Positions 23,031 to 30,240 of a DNA stretch of 40,686 nucleotides are shown piece after piece (position 1 is the first letter of the stretch; each line of letters opens with the position of its first letter). Under the pieces are notes generated by a model. The model did not search any database and was not told the DNA's origin. It worked only from the letters and a program-made list of their open reading frames with translations. The stretch spans positions 1-40,686 of the forward strand of contig JAFIFV010000124.1 of assembly GCA_020831845.1 (NCBI GenBank), in the 5' to 3' direction. This DNA is from Ectothiorhodospiraceae bacterium (lineage in GTDB: Bacteria > Pseudomonadota > Gammaproteobacteria > Nitrococcales > Aquisalimonadaceae). Position numbers and translations under genes: made by a program.

Positions 23031-24291
23031 CCTTGCACGGGGCAAGGTCGGATTCGAAGGCGAGCAGTCGTCGAGCGTCGCGTCGGGGGCTGCATCGGAG
23101 CCGGAGTCCCTAGGTCACGGCATTGCCCGCTGGTGGATCGCGCTTGCCATCCTGCTGGCGGCGGTGAATCTGCGGCCGCTGCTCACCAGCACCGGGGTCA
23201 TGATGGAAACCATCCGGCTGGATCTGGGGCTGTCCAGCTCCGCGGCCGGTGTGTTGGGCAGCATTCCCACAGCCTGCATGGGTATCGTGCCGCTGCTGGG
23301 CGGCTGGGTGATCATCAGGCTTGGCATCGGCCGCGGTGTGCAGGCGGCGCTGCTGCTGGTGGCGCTGGGCAGTTTCGGTCGCTGGTTCACGGTGCACCAA
23401 TCATTGCTGTTCTTTGCCACCTTTCTGGGCGGTGTCGGCATTGCGCTCTCTCAGGTGCTGATTCCGGTGGTCATCAAACAGACCTTTCCGGTGCGCGGCC
23501 CGCTGGTGATGGCCTGTTACACCACGCTGATGAACCTGGGGGCGGCGTTCGGCGCCGCCGCCACGCCGGCGCTGGCCGCGGGGCTGGGCAACTGGCCGGC
23601 CGCGCTGGGCCTGTGGGCGATACCAGCGGTCATCGCCATGTTGTGCTGGCCGGCGCGGTTGGCACTCACCGGCACCATCACCGCCGGTGGGCTACCCTGG
23701 CGGCGCCCGGTGGCCTGGCGCATGGCGGGGATGATCGGCCTCACCTCCTGCGTGTACATGTCGCTGCTGTCCTGGACGGTGCCGCTGTATTACAGCCTGG
23801 GCTGGACGCAACTGGCGGCCGCGCAATTGCTGACCACGTTCACCATCACCCAGGTGGTGGCCTCGCTGGCGGTGCCGGTGCTGAGCAGCCGGTGGCCGGA
23901 CCGGCGTCCGGTGGGTGGGCTGATGCTGTTGAGCCTGGTCCTGGGCCTGCTGGGCATGGCACTGGCGCCTGAAGCAGCGCCGGTGCTGTGGGCCATGCTG
24001 GCCGGGATGGGGTTGGGCGCGCTGTTCTCGTTGCTGATGATCCTGCCGCTGGACTATTCCGAGACCCCACTGGAGGCCGGGCGCCTGTCAGCCATGGCCA
24101 TCGGCCTCGGCATGCTGCTCGGCGCACTGGGCCCGACTCTGGTCGGCGCCCTGCGTGATGGGCTGGGATTCCCGGCAGCCATGCTGTTCCTGTGCCTATC
24201 GGCCGTTGGCGCGATGGTGCTCGGTGCCGGACTTGCGCCGCCTGCACGGCGTTCACCCGCAGCGGAAGAATCCGCGCCACCACTGCCTTAG
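23017..24291 (+). CDS. MFS transporter, CynX/NimT-like
   Basis: A 424-residue major-facilitator protein with about 12 hydrophobic segments. The first helix and loop ILLAAVNLRPLLTSTGVMMETIRLDLGLSSSAAGVLGSIPT (about 45-86) is characteristic of the CynX/NimT/YycB subfamily (cyanate, 2-nitroimidazole and related small-compound carriers). It has a hydrophilic N-terminal extension of about 35 residues, rich in Ser and Glu. The ATG at 23017 lies inside the 3' end of the 2-ODD gene (14-bp overlap), so it is the last gene of the Rieske-deaminase-oxygenase operon. It likely imports the pathway's substrate or exports a product; the cargo cannot be read from sequence. Confidence 0.9.
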   Translation: MPPTDLARGKVGFEGEQSSSVASGAASEPESLGHGIARWWIALAILLAAVNLRPLLTSTGVMMETIRLDLGLSSSAAGVLGSIPTACMGIVPLLGGWVIIRLGIGRGVQAALLLVALGSFGRWFTVHQSLLFFATFLGGVGIALSQVLIPVVIKQTFPVRGPLVMACYTTLMNLGAAFGAAATPALAAGLGNWPAALGLWAIPAVIAMLCWPARLALTGTITAGGLPWRRPVAWRMAGMIGLTSCVYMSLLSWTVPLYYSLGWTQLAAAQLLTTFTITQVVASLAVPVLSSRWPDRRPVGGLMLLSLVLGLLGMALAPEAAPVLWAMLAGMGLGALFSLLMILPLDYSETPLEAGRLSAMAIGLGMLLGALGPTLVGALRDGLGFPAAMLFLCLSAVGAMVLGAGLAPPARRSPAAEESAPPLP

Positions 24292-24414
24292 AGCCGAATT
24301 CGTGCTTGATCCCATGAGCGCCAATTTAGTCAGTGTACGAATAATTATCCGACGGCAAGCAACGGTTTTTTGCGCGGAGTTGGGGCGGCGGGCTGCGCGC
24401 GTGCTTCGATTTGG

Positions 24415-24428
24415 GGCGCGATCGCGCC
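24415..24428. terminator. GC-rich palindrome downstream of the MFS gene
   Basis: The 14-bp perfect palindrome GGCGCGATCGCGCC lies about 120 bp after the MFS stop. No T-run follows closely (TTTT occurs about 12 bp later), so a transcription end or a protein-binding site are both possible. Confidence 0.3.
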
Positions 24429-24547
24429 TCAGGTGACGTTTTCCTGCAACACCCCATAAATGGGCTTGCGCTAACTAGATGATAAAAAAGAAATTAGTAG
24501 AAGTGGCATTAATATTGAATGCGTGTATCCACGATAGTCCTCCAAAA

Positions 24548-24556
24548 AGTATACAA
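24548..24556. promoter_or_regulatory. GTATAC site upstream of the porin (single half-site)
   Basis: AGTATACAA, same core as the island operators, about 165 bp upstream of the porin start, in an AT-rich promoter-like region. No second half 12 bp away. Confidence 0.45.
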
Positions 24557-24721
24557 GGTGGCACCGTATTGTGCGCAGAAAGGAGTTGATTCTGTAGCCA
24601 AGGGCCGCGCCGGGCAGGGGGACATCCTGGTGCTTCGATGAATCCAGCCGAAGGGCATGGCCACGAACTCCAGTCGTGTCAGGGCATTTCCGGAACATGC
24701 CGGATGAACGAGGGATCTATC

Positions 24722-25759
24722 GTGAAAAAAGTCATGAAATCAGCAGTAATCGCGGGGGCCGGAGCGGCCATGCTGGCCAGCGGCAACGCGCTGGCCGTGG
24801 ACGTCCAGTTCAGCGGCATCGTCGACGTGTGGGCCGGTGTGCAGGATCCGGACGCCGGAGATCGCACCTGGGTGTTGAATTCCGGTGGTATGTCCACTTC
24901 CTATTTCGGTGTGAACATCAGCCATGAAATCAGCCCCGGATTGACGGGCTTCGCCAATCTGCAGATGTTCTACCGCCCCGACACGGGCGATCAGGGCCGC
25001 TTCGACGGCGACAACTTCTTCGCCCGTGCGGCGCATGTGGGCGTGGCCGGTTCGCTGGGCCGCATCTCTGCCGGTCGCAACACCAACCCGTACTTCATCT
25101 CCACGATTCTGTTCAACGCTTTCGGTGACTCCTTCGTGTTCTCGCCGACCGTGCTGCACACCTTTGGCGGCGGGCCGCTGGCGGCGATTGCTGGTGATTC
25201 GGGGTGGAGTGATTCGATCAGCTACGGCACGCCGACCATCAACGGCTTCAACGCCAACCTGATCTACGCCTTTGGCGAGGTCGAGGACGAGCCGGGCGAC
25301 AACAAGATGGGCGCCAACGCCTTCTACCGGGCCGGCGGCTTTGCCGCTACGCTGGCTGTCCAGGCCGTGGACTACACTGCCAGTGATAATCCGGGCCTGG
25401 CTCCCGTCGATGCTGACGGCGACACCCAGACTTCCGTGCTGGTCGGTGCCAGCTACGACTTCGGTTTCCTGAAACTGTTCGGCCAGTACCAGAACATCTC
25501 CGACGACCGCGGTCCCTTCGGTGATCTGGACACCTTCTCCATCAGCGCCGCTGTGCCCGCCGGCCCGGGCTCCGTGCTGCTGGCCGTAGCCTATTCGGAC
25601 TATGACGACTTCCCGGATGCCGACGACCGCACCACCGCGTCCATCGGCTACATGTATCCGCTGTCGCAGTATCTGGATACCTATGCCGCCTTCCTCAACG
25701 ACGATTGGGACGGCGACACCGACCGTACCTTCGGCGTGGGTGCGCGGTACCGGTTCTAA
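24722..25759 (+). CDS. Outer-membrane porin (Gram-negative general porin type)
   Basis: A 345-residue beta-barrel porin of the Porin_4 class. The signal peptide is MKKVMKSAVIAGAGAAMLAS then GNALA (about 1-25), followed by VDVQFSGIVDVWAGVQ, alternating amphipathic strands such as GLTGFANLQMFYR, SLGRISAGRNTNPYF, and a C-terminal strand RTFGVGARYRF ending in the Phe required by the BAM machinery. Long acidic loops (PDAGDR, EDEPGDN, DADGDTQ) are typical of salt-tolerant organisms. I choose the GTG at 24722, which has GAGGGA upstream and gives a basic N-terminus; an ATG at 24734 is the alternative. It probably admits the pathway's substrates into the periplasm. The TAA stop is joined to a mini-insertion-like palindrome. 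Confidence 0.9.
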   Translation: MKKVMKSAVIAGAGAAMLASGNALAVDVQFSGIVDVWAGVQDPDAGDRTWVLNSGGMSTSYFGVNISHEISPGLTGFANLQMFYRPDTGDQGRFDGDNFFARAAHVGVAGSLGRISAGRNTNPYFISTILFNAFGDSFVFSPTVLHTFGGGPLAAIAGDSGWSDSISYGTPTINGFNANLIYAFGEVEDEPGDNKMGANAFYRAGGFAATLAVQAVDYTASDNPGLAPVDADGDTQTSVLVGASYDFGFLKLFGQYQNISDDRGPFGDLDTFSISAAVPAGPGSVLLAVAYSDYDDFPDADDRTTASIGYMYPLSQYLDTYAAFLNDDWDGDTDRTFGVGARYRF

Positions 25760-25821
25760 GGAAACACTGATGAATTCCCGCGCTCGCGTCGCGAGCGTGG
25801 GAATTGATCAGCGTTTCCTAA
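25757..25821. mobile_element. MITE-like 59-bp palindrome with TAA direct repeat
   Basis: Positions 25760-25818 form one nearly perfect hairpin centred on 25789: about 29 paired positions per arm with two mismatches and one G-T pair. The ends are GGAAAC and GTTTCC, with inner blocks CTGAT, AATTCCC, CGCTCGCG and their complements. The element is flanked by TAA on both sides (25757-25759 and 25819-25821); the left TAA is the porin stop codon. Opposed terminal repeats plus a 3-bp TNA duplication fit a minimal IS5-family (IS1031-type) derivative. It could instead be only a very strong terminator hairpin. Confidence 0.45.
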
Positions 25822-25858
25822 TAATACGAAGCTACCAGGGATTCTTCGGAATCCACTG

Positions 25859-25889
25859 AACAGCGGCCCTTCCGGGTCGCTGTTTTTTT
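25859..25889 (+). terminator. Rho-independent terminator of the porin
   Basis: AACAGCGGCCC (25859-25869), loop TTCC, GGGTCGCTGTT (25874-25884 with one G-T pair), then a T-run to 25889. A classic intrinsic terminator for the plus-strand porin. It overlaps the last codon of the convergent allA-like gene. Confidence 0.85.
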
Positions 25890-26394
25890 AGCCGATGTCG
25901 AAGCGATAGATGCAGCCGTGGCTGTCCGCAAAGCTGTAGTGCTCGCTGTCCGTCTGGTTGGTGTCCGCCAGTTCCAGGTTGAAGAAATCGACGTAATCCC
26001 AGGTGAAGTACGGGCCCGCGTGCCAGGTGCCGAGATGCAGCTTGATGGTGGTCTCGCCAGGGATCCGGAAGGCCTTGAGCCGGGACGCGTCGGGGGCGTC
26101 GCGGGCATCATCGGGAGGAGCGACCGCAATCACCCAGTCCCGGTCGTTGCGGGCGCCCAGGCACTGGGTGACCTTGCGGTGGCGCGTGATGCGCTCGAAC
26201 TCCATTCCATGATGCGGCGAACGCATGATGTACAGGCGCGGGGTGCCCCCGGAGAGATCCAGCCTCGCGTCCTGGTCGTCGAACGGCTTGCCGTACCCCG
26301 AGGGTTCGATCAGTTCGCCGAACGGTGCGAAAGCGTCCCGGGATAGCGGTTCGGGGGTGAGTGTTCTCACGGTGAGGCTGTCTTTCGTGGTCAT
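25888..26394 (-). CDS. allA: Ureidoglycolate lyase
   Basis: A 168-residue cupin-fold protein of the AllA family (PF04115): RTLTPEPLSRDAFAPFGELIEPSG (about 9-32), FERITRHRKVTQCLGARNDRDWVIAVAPP (about 66-94) and IKLHLGTWHAGPYFTWDYVDFFNLELADTNQTD (about 118-150), which contains the catalytic/metal region. It splits ureidoglycolate into glyoxylate and urea, the last step of the ureide pathway. Length matches the family (about 160-170). It lies 36 bp downstream of the puuE-like gene on the same strand and ends the HpxO-PuuE-AllA operon. Confidence 0.92.
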   Translation of the reverse strand: MTTKDSLTVRTLTPEPLSRDAFAPFGELIEPSGYGKPFDDQDARLDLSGGTPRLYIMRSPHHGMEFERITRHRKVTQCLGARNDRDWVIAVAPPDDARDAPDASRLKAFRIPGETTIKLHLGTWHAGPYFTWDYVDFFNLELADTNQTDSEHYSFADSHGCIYRFDIG

Positions 26395-26430
26395 GAATGA
26401 TCCTATGCGGTTCTGACGTGAGCGCGGGAA

Positions 26431-27366
26431 TCAGCCAGCGCTTCCATCGTCGGTGGATGGGGCCGGGAAATGCTTGATCCAGTGCCGGGCCACATCGGCC
26501 CGCTGGCAGAGCCAGACGCCTTCCTGCTGCTGCAGATAGTCGACGAAGCGCTCGATGCCCGCGAACCGCGCAGGGTGACCGCTGACCCGCAGGTGCAGAC
26601 TGACGGACATCATCTTCGGGTGCCGCGAACCTTCCCGCCAGAGCACGTCGAAGGCGTCCTTCATCCACTGGTAGACGTCGTTGGACGTGGCCCACCAGCC
26701 CCGGGCGAACTTGTTGTCGTTGTTGGTGAAGGTGTGCGGGATGACCAGGTGGGGGTGACCGTCCACCTCTTCCCAGTAGGGGAGTTCGTCCGCGTACGAG
26801 TTGCTGTCATAGATGAAGCCGCCTTCTTCCACGAGCAAACGGCGCGTGGCCATGCTCGGCCCGTACCGGCAATACCAGCCCAGGGGCCGACGGCCCACGG
26901 TACGGGTCAGGCTTTCGACGGCCCGCCGGATATGCTCGCGTTCCTCCTCTTCGCTGAGCTGGAACTGATTGACCCAGCGCCAGCCGTGGCAGAGCACTTC
27001 ATGCCCCGCCTCGGCGATGGCCCTGGCCGCCGGTTCGTTGCGTTCCAGGGCGAGGGCGGCGGCACTCACGGTCAGCGGGATGCCGCGTTCCGTGAACAGG
27101 CGGTGCAGTCTCCAGAAGCCCACCCGGCTGCCGTACTCGAACATGGATTCCGCCGCCAGGTCTCGCCCTCCAACGCCCATGTCGGATTGCCCGGTGTCGG
27201 TGAGCGTTGCCTCCGACCGGCCATCGCCGTCGGGAACCGAATACTCGGAGCCCTCCTCGTAATTGACGATGAAGTTCACCGCTATGCGAGCGCCCTCCGG
27301 CCAGCGGGGGTCCGGCGGATTGGCGCCGTATCCCACGAAGTCACGTTCGTGCGCCTTGTTGATCAA
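26431..27366 (-). CDS. puuE: Allantoinase, PuuE type (polysaccharide-deacetylase fold)
   Basis: A 311-residue protein of the PuuE family: RDFVGYGANPPDPRWPEGARIAVNFIVNYEEGSEYS (about 9-44), FEYGSRVGFWRLHRLFTERGIPLTVSAAALALERN (about 76-110), EVLCHGWRWVNQF (about 123-135) and GWYCRYGPSMATRRLLVEEGGFIYDSNSYADELPYW (about 162-197). PuuE is a metal-independent allantoinase that hydrolyses allantoin to allantoate. It starts at TTG 27366, supported by GGAG eight bases upstream, with TTGA overlapping the HpxO stop. True polysaccharide deacetylase is unlikely because the family's metal triad is not the pattern here and the context is ureide catabolism. Confidence 0.92.
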   Translation of the reverse strand: MINKAHERDFVGYGANPPDPRWPEGARIAVNFIVNYEEGSEYSVPDGDGRSEATLTDTGQSDMGVGGRDLAAESMFEYGSRVGFWRLHRLFTERGIPLTVSAAALALERNEPAARAIAEAGHEVLCHGWRWVNQFQLSEEEEREHIRRAVESLTRTVGRRPLGWYCRYGPSMATRRLLVEEGGFIYDSNSYADELPYWEEVDGHPHLVIPHTFTNNDNKFARGWWATSNDVYQWMKDAFDVLWREGSRHPKMMSVSLHLRVSGHPARFAGIERFVDYLQQQEGVWLCQRADVARHWIKHFPAPSTDDGSAG

Positions 27367-28604
27367 GAGACAGACTCCTCTGCTTGCAGCCAGTATTCCA
27401 CCAGCGATCCGTCCAGCCCTGTATGCAGGTAGAGTTGCCGGAGCTTCTCCAGATACTGGGGGTCCGACTTGCTGAGATTCCCCGACCAGGGGTCGGCTCC
27501 GAACAACAGGGTATCGCTGGCGTCCCAGGAAAGTTGCTTGACGAACTGTACGCGGTTATCTCGCAGCGCCTGGAATGTACTGCTCAGGCGCGCTGCCTGA
27601 AGTCCGCCTGCTCCGGCGGCGGCGCGCAACAGCAAGGACAGCGCTGCCGCGTCCTCCAGCGCCATCGTGGCTCCCTGCCCCAGCGTGGGGCACATGGCGT
27701 GGGCAGCATCACCGATGTAGATCACTGAGCCCGAGCGGTCGCGAAACAGCGGCTCGATCTCCTGGGCACGGGCCCAGTGCAATTGTTCCGCTTGTGCGGC
27801 AAATGACTGCGACAGGTGAACCAGGCGGGCATCCGGCGCGGCCGTCCCTTCCGTATAGGCGCTGCGCAGGAAGTCGGCTCTGGTGTAGTGCTCCGGAACC
27901 GGCGCCCCGGCCTCGATGGGCAGGTTGCCGCTGACATACAGCAGCCCGTCGCGGAGACGAAAACAGATCAGTCGGCGGGGGCCGTTGAACCATTGTTCCA
28001 TGTCGTCGATGTCGAGCTGCCCGCGGTCGTCGACCAGCGCGCGGAAGTTCGAGACCCCAAGGTGTCGAGGAACGGGTTCGCCGCTGAGCTGTGCACGGAC
28101 TTCCGAGTACCGCCCGTCCGCTGCAATCAGCAGATCGAAGTTCCAGTGGCGTGGCTCGGGGGTGTCGGCGTCGGAGAGGGCATGCACGGTCACCGTGCCA
28201 TCCGTTTCAATCTGGATGGTTGCCGGGTGCTGGTGATAGTGGACATCCGGGCCCGCTGCCTCGCGCAGGATGCGATAGAGCTCCGACCAGCGAATCCGCA
28301 CCCCGGGGCGGTCGGCCACGGATTCCAGCGGGGTATGGTAGATGATGGTGGCGTCCGCCAGGCATGCCTGCCAGCGCGTCCAGGGTAGACTCGAGGACTG
28401 AAGCGCCTCCGCCAGGGCGGGGATGCTGCGCTCGAGTGCAAGCAGGGCGTTTGGCCCGACATTCAGACCATTACCGGCATGGACATGATCGCTCTGGCCG
28501 GTTCTTTCCAGGCAGGTGACCTGGATTCCCGGGAGGTCCCGCAGGCCTGCCGCAACGGCGGCGCCCGCCACGCCCGCACCTATTATTCCGATACGAAATA
28601 CCAT
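27363..28604 (-). CDS. hpxO: FAD-dependent urate hydroxylase
   Basis: A 413-residue FAD monooxygenase of the PHBH/HpxO class: IGIIGAGVAGAAVAAGLRD (about 4-22, FAD GxGxxG), LLIAADGRYSEVRAQLSG (about 155-172, the D-G motif binding FAD and NADH) and VIYIGDAAHAMCPTLGQGATMALEDAAAL (about 292-320, second FAD motif). HpxO hydroxylates urate to 5-hydroxyisourate in bacteria without a cofactor-independent uricase. GGGGGAG lies nine bases before the ATG at 28604; upstream in-frame extension to 29009 is rejected as it crosses two operators. The operon order HpxO-PuuE-AllA and deaminases that generate urate support the assignment; other FAD hydroxylases are the alternative. Confidence 0.85.
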   Translation of the reverse strand: MVFRIGIIGAGVAGAAVAAGLRDLPGIQVTCLERTGQSDHVHAGNGLNVGPNALLALERSIPALAEALQSSSLPWTRWQACLADATIIYHTPLESVADRPGVRIRWSELYRILREAAGPDVHYHQHPATIQIETDGTVTVHALSDADTPEPRHWNFDLLIAADGRYSEVRAQLSGEPVPRHLGVSNFRALVDDRGQLDIDDMEQWFNGPRRLICFRLRDGLLYVSGNLPIEAGAPVPEHYTRADFLRSAYTEGTAAPDARLVHLSQSFAAQAEQLHWARAQEIEPLFRDRSGSVIYIGDAAHAMCPTLGQGATMALEDAAALSLLLRAAAGAGGLQAARLSSTFQALRDNRVQFVKQLSWDASDTLLFGADPWSGNLSKSDPQYLEKLRQLYLHTGLDGSLVEYWLQAEESVS

Positions 28605-28780
28605 GTTCGCCCACTCCCCCGGCATCTGATCAGACGCCAGAGATGCAAGATGCCGTCCAGCGGCCGGGCCACAGCCATTCCAGCGTCGAACCGGCTCCCC
28701 GTGCCTCGGCAGGCGTGTGGTTGCTCTATCGCAGGGCGCGGTGGCCGGGGTTCGCACAGAGAGGGTGCATTCTGGAGCTG

Positions 28781-28790
28781 ATTGTATACC
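28781..28790. promoter_or_regulatory. GTATAC site upstream of the hpxO operon (single half-site)
   Basis: ATTGTATACC; the same core and left flank as the two-half-site operators, about 180 bp upstream of the hpxO start codon. Confidence 0.5.
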
Positions 28791-28972
28791 GCCCGCCCTG
28801 TGCCACACCGCCAGCCGGCACCCGCATCGCGCACGGGCGGGAAACAACAAAGATGATGGCGACGCGGTCGTCTTGCGTCCGGTGACGGGTTCATCCGGTC
28901 TTGCCTGGTTGGCGGAAGCCCGGAAGGGTTGACGCGCCAATGGGGCTGCTTGGCATGTCCCATGCATCGCAG

Positions 28973-28994
28973 TTGTATACCAGACCGTGTACAA
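28973..28994. promoter_or_regulatory. GTATAC operator 5 (two half-sites), upstream of the second operon
   Basis: TTGTATAC, six bases, GTGTACAA: the best-matching example, a 22-bp palindrome with one mismatch. Cores at 28975-28980 and 28987-28992, 12 bp apart. It ends 14 bp before the isochorismatase start codon, suggesting repression by blocking RNA polymerase. Confidence 0.72.
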
Positions 28995-29008
28995 CCAGGG
29001 ACGCTGCA

Positions 29009-29812
29009 ATGTCTGTCAATAAAGAAGCCTCCGGCGAAAAGCCTTTCCAGCTGGGAGAATGCCCGGGCGCAAGCTGGACGGTCACGGCGGAGATGGCCGA
29101 TCTGAGCCGTCCGGCACCGCCGATGCGGCGGCTGGAACTTCCGGCGCAGCCCAAGCGGCTGGCCGTGGATGCCAATAAATGCGCGTTGCTGGTCGTGGAT
29201 ATGCAGAACGATTTCTGCACCGCCGGCGGCTGGCTGGACCACATCGGCGTGGATTACCGGCCGGCACGCGGACCCATTGCGCCGTTGCAGCGCCTGCTGC
29301 CGGCACTGCGCTCGGCTGCCGTCCCGGTGATCTGGGTGAACTGGGGCAACCGCGCCGATCTGATGAACATCAGCCCGGCGCTGCGACACGTCTACAAGCC
29401 GGAGGCGGCGGCGGTGGGGCTGGGCGAACCCGTGCCCGCCACCGGTGCACGCGTCCTGGAGCTGGAAAGCTGGGGGGCGGCCATCGTCGACGAACTGCAG
29501 CCAGTGGGCGCCGACATCCACGTACGGAAGTACCGCATGAGCGGCTTCTGGGACACCGAGCTGGATTCCATTCTCCGCAACCTGGGTGTCTCCACCTGTC
29601 TGTTTGCCGGTGTCAACGCCGACCAGTGCGTGCTGCACACGCTGGCGGATGCCAACTTCCTCGGCTACGACACCGTCCTGCTCGAAGACTGCACCGCCAC
29701 CACCTCTCCGGATTTCTGCTGGCAGGCGACCATCTACAACGCCCGCCAGATCTTCGGTTTCACCGCGCTTTCGGGCGATCTGATGCGGGCCCTGGGCCCG
29801 GCGGAGGACTGA
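29009..29812 (+). CDS. Isochorismatase-family cysteine amidohydrolase
   Basis: A 267-residue cysteine hydrolase with the family triad: Asp64 (LVVDMQNDFC), Lys174 (HVRKYRMSGF) and nucleophile Cys207 (GVNADQCVLHTLADANFLGYD), plus the cis-peptide region VNADQC. Relatives hydrolyse ureido compounds, biuret, N-carbamoylsarcosine or ureidoacrylate, releasing ammonia and carbon dioxide or a carbamate. The N-terminal extension of about 50 residues is longer than in RutB-type enzymes. The ATG at 29009 follows CAGGGA. It is the first gene of an operon with cupin, CocE-type hydrolase, ABC transporter and others; its stop overlaps the cupin start (TGATG). Substrate unknown; an N-carbamoyl intermediate from ring opening is plausible. 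Confidence 0.9.
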   Translation: MSVNKEASGEKPFQLGECPGASWTVTAEMADLSRPAPPMRRLELPAQPKRLAVDANKCALLVVDMQNDFCTAGGWLDHIGVDYRPARGPIAPLQRLLPALRSAAVPVIWVNWGNRADLMNISPALRHVYKPEAAAVGLGEPVPATGARVLELESWGAAIVDELQPVGADIHVRKYRMSGFWDTELDSILRNLGVSTCLFAGVNADQCVLHTLADANFLGYDTVLLEDCTATTSPDFCWQATIYNARQIFGFTALSGDLMRALGPAED

Positions 29813-30240
29813 TGCTTCCCTTCTTCAAACGGCCAGACCAGTACGAAGCCTTCCGCATCAAGGCGGGCGAGAGCAACCGCCTGGTGATCGTGTTCGACTC
29901 GGTGAAGGAAAAGCTGGATTTCATCTGCTGCGTCGAGATCTTCGATGCCGGCGGCAAGACGCCGCCAAACACCCACAGGGTCGCCGATGAACTGTTCTTC
30001 GTGCTCGAGGGCGAGGGCCGGGCGCGCTGCGACGACAGCTGGCTGGACCTGAGGAAAGGCGATGCGATGGTGGTGCCGGCCGGCGCCGAGCATGTGATCG
30101 AGAACACCGGCGAGGGTCGGCTCTACACGCTTACGGTGATGGTGCCGGACGAGAACTTCACCCAGCTCATCCGCAGCGGCGTGCCGGATACGCTGGATGA
30201 GGAGGATCTGGCCGTGCTGCAGGGCAAGGTCCTGGCATGA
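29812..30240 (+). CDS. Cupin-domain protein
   Basis: A 142-residue single-domain cupin: motif 1 region PPNTHRVADELFFVLEGEGRARCDDSWLDLRKGD (about 52-85) and motif 2 VVPAGAEHVIENTGEGRLYTLTV (about 87-109). The first metal-ligand pattern is H-(x4)-E rather than H-x-H, so metal binding may be partial. Small cupins of this kind act as isomerases, dioxygenases or binding proteins for pathway intermediates. It overlaps the upstream isochorismatase (TGATG) and the downstream CocE-type gene (ATGA), so it is translationally coupled to both. Role in this operon unknown. Confidence 0.85.
   Translation: MLPFFKRPDQYEAFRIKAGESNRLVIVFDSVKEKLDFICCVEIFDAGGKTPPNTHRVADELFFVLEGEGRARCDDSWLDLRKGDAMVVPAGAEHVIENTGEGRLYTLTVMVPDENFTQLIRSGVPDTLDEEDLAVLQGKVLA

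Larger units (their letters stand above)
24292..24721. other. Long leader/intergenic region upstream of the porin
   Basis: About 430 bp. It contains a perfect 14-bp palindrome GGCGCGATCGCGCC (24415-24428), an AT-rich stretch at 24470-24560 that probably carries the porin promoter, and a GTATAC site at 24548-24556. I see no gene and no known riboswitch; the in-frame extension of the porin to 24638 lacks signal-peptide character. Confidence 0.5.
28605..29008. other. Divergent control region between the hpxO and isochorismatase operons
   Basis: About 400 bp with no credible gene. It contains one GTATAC site at 28781-28790, likely serving the minus-strand hpxO operon, and a two-half-site operator at 28973-28994 ending 14 bp before the plus-strand isochorismatase gene. 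Both operons are therefore probably under the same regulator. Confidence 0.55.

Noticed and set aside
24292..24721. Long leader before the porin considered as a riboswitch
   Set aside because: I could not fold the conserved core of any purine, pterin-cofactor (Moco/THF) or guanidine riboswitch from it; it is more simply a promoter region with one operator-like site.
26431..27366. Polysaccharide deacetylase
   Set aside because: The fold is shared, but the sequence features (RDFVGYGANPPDPRWPEG start, CHGWRW) and neighbours are those of PuuE allantoinase.
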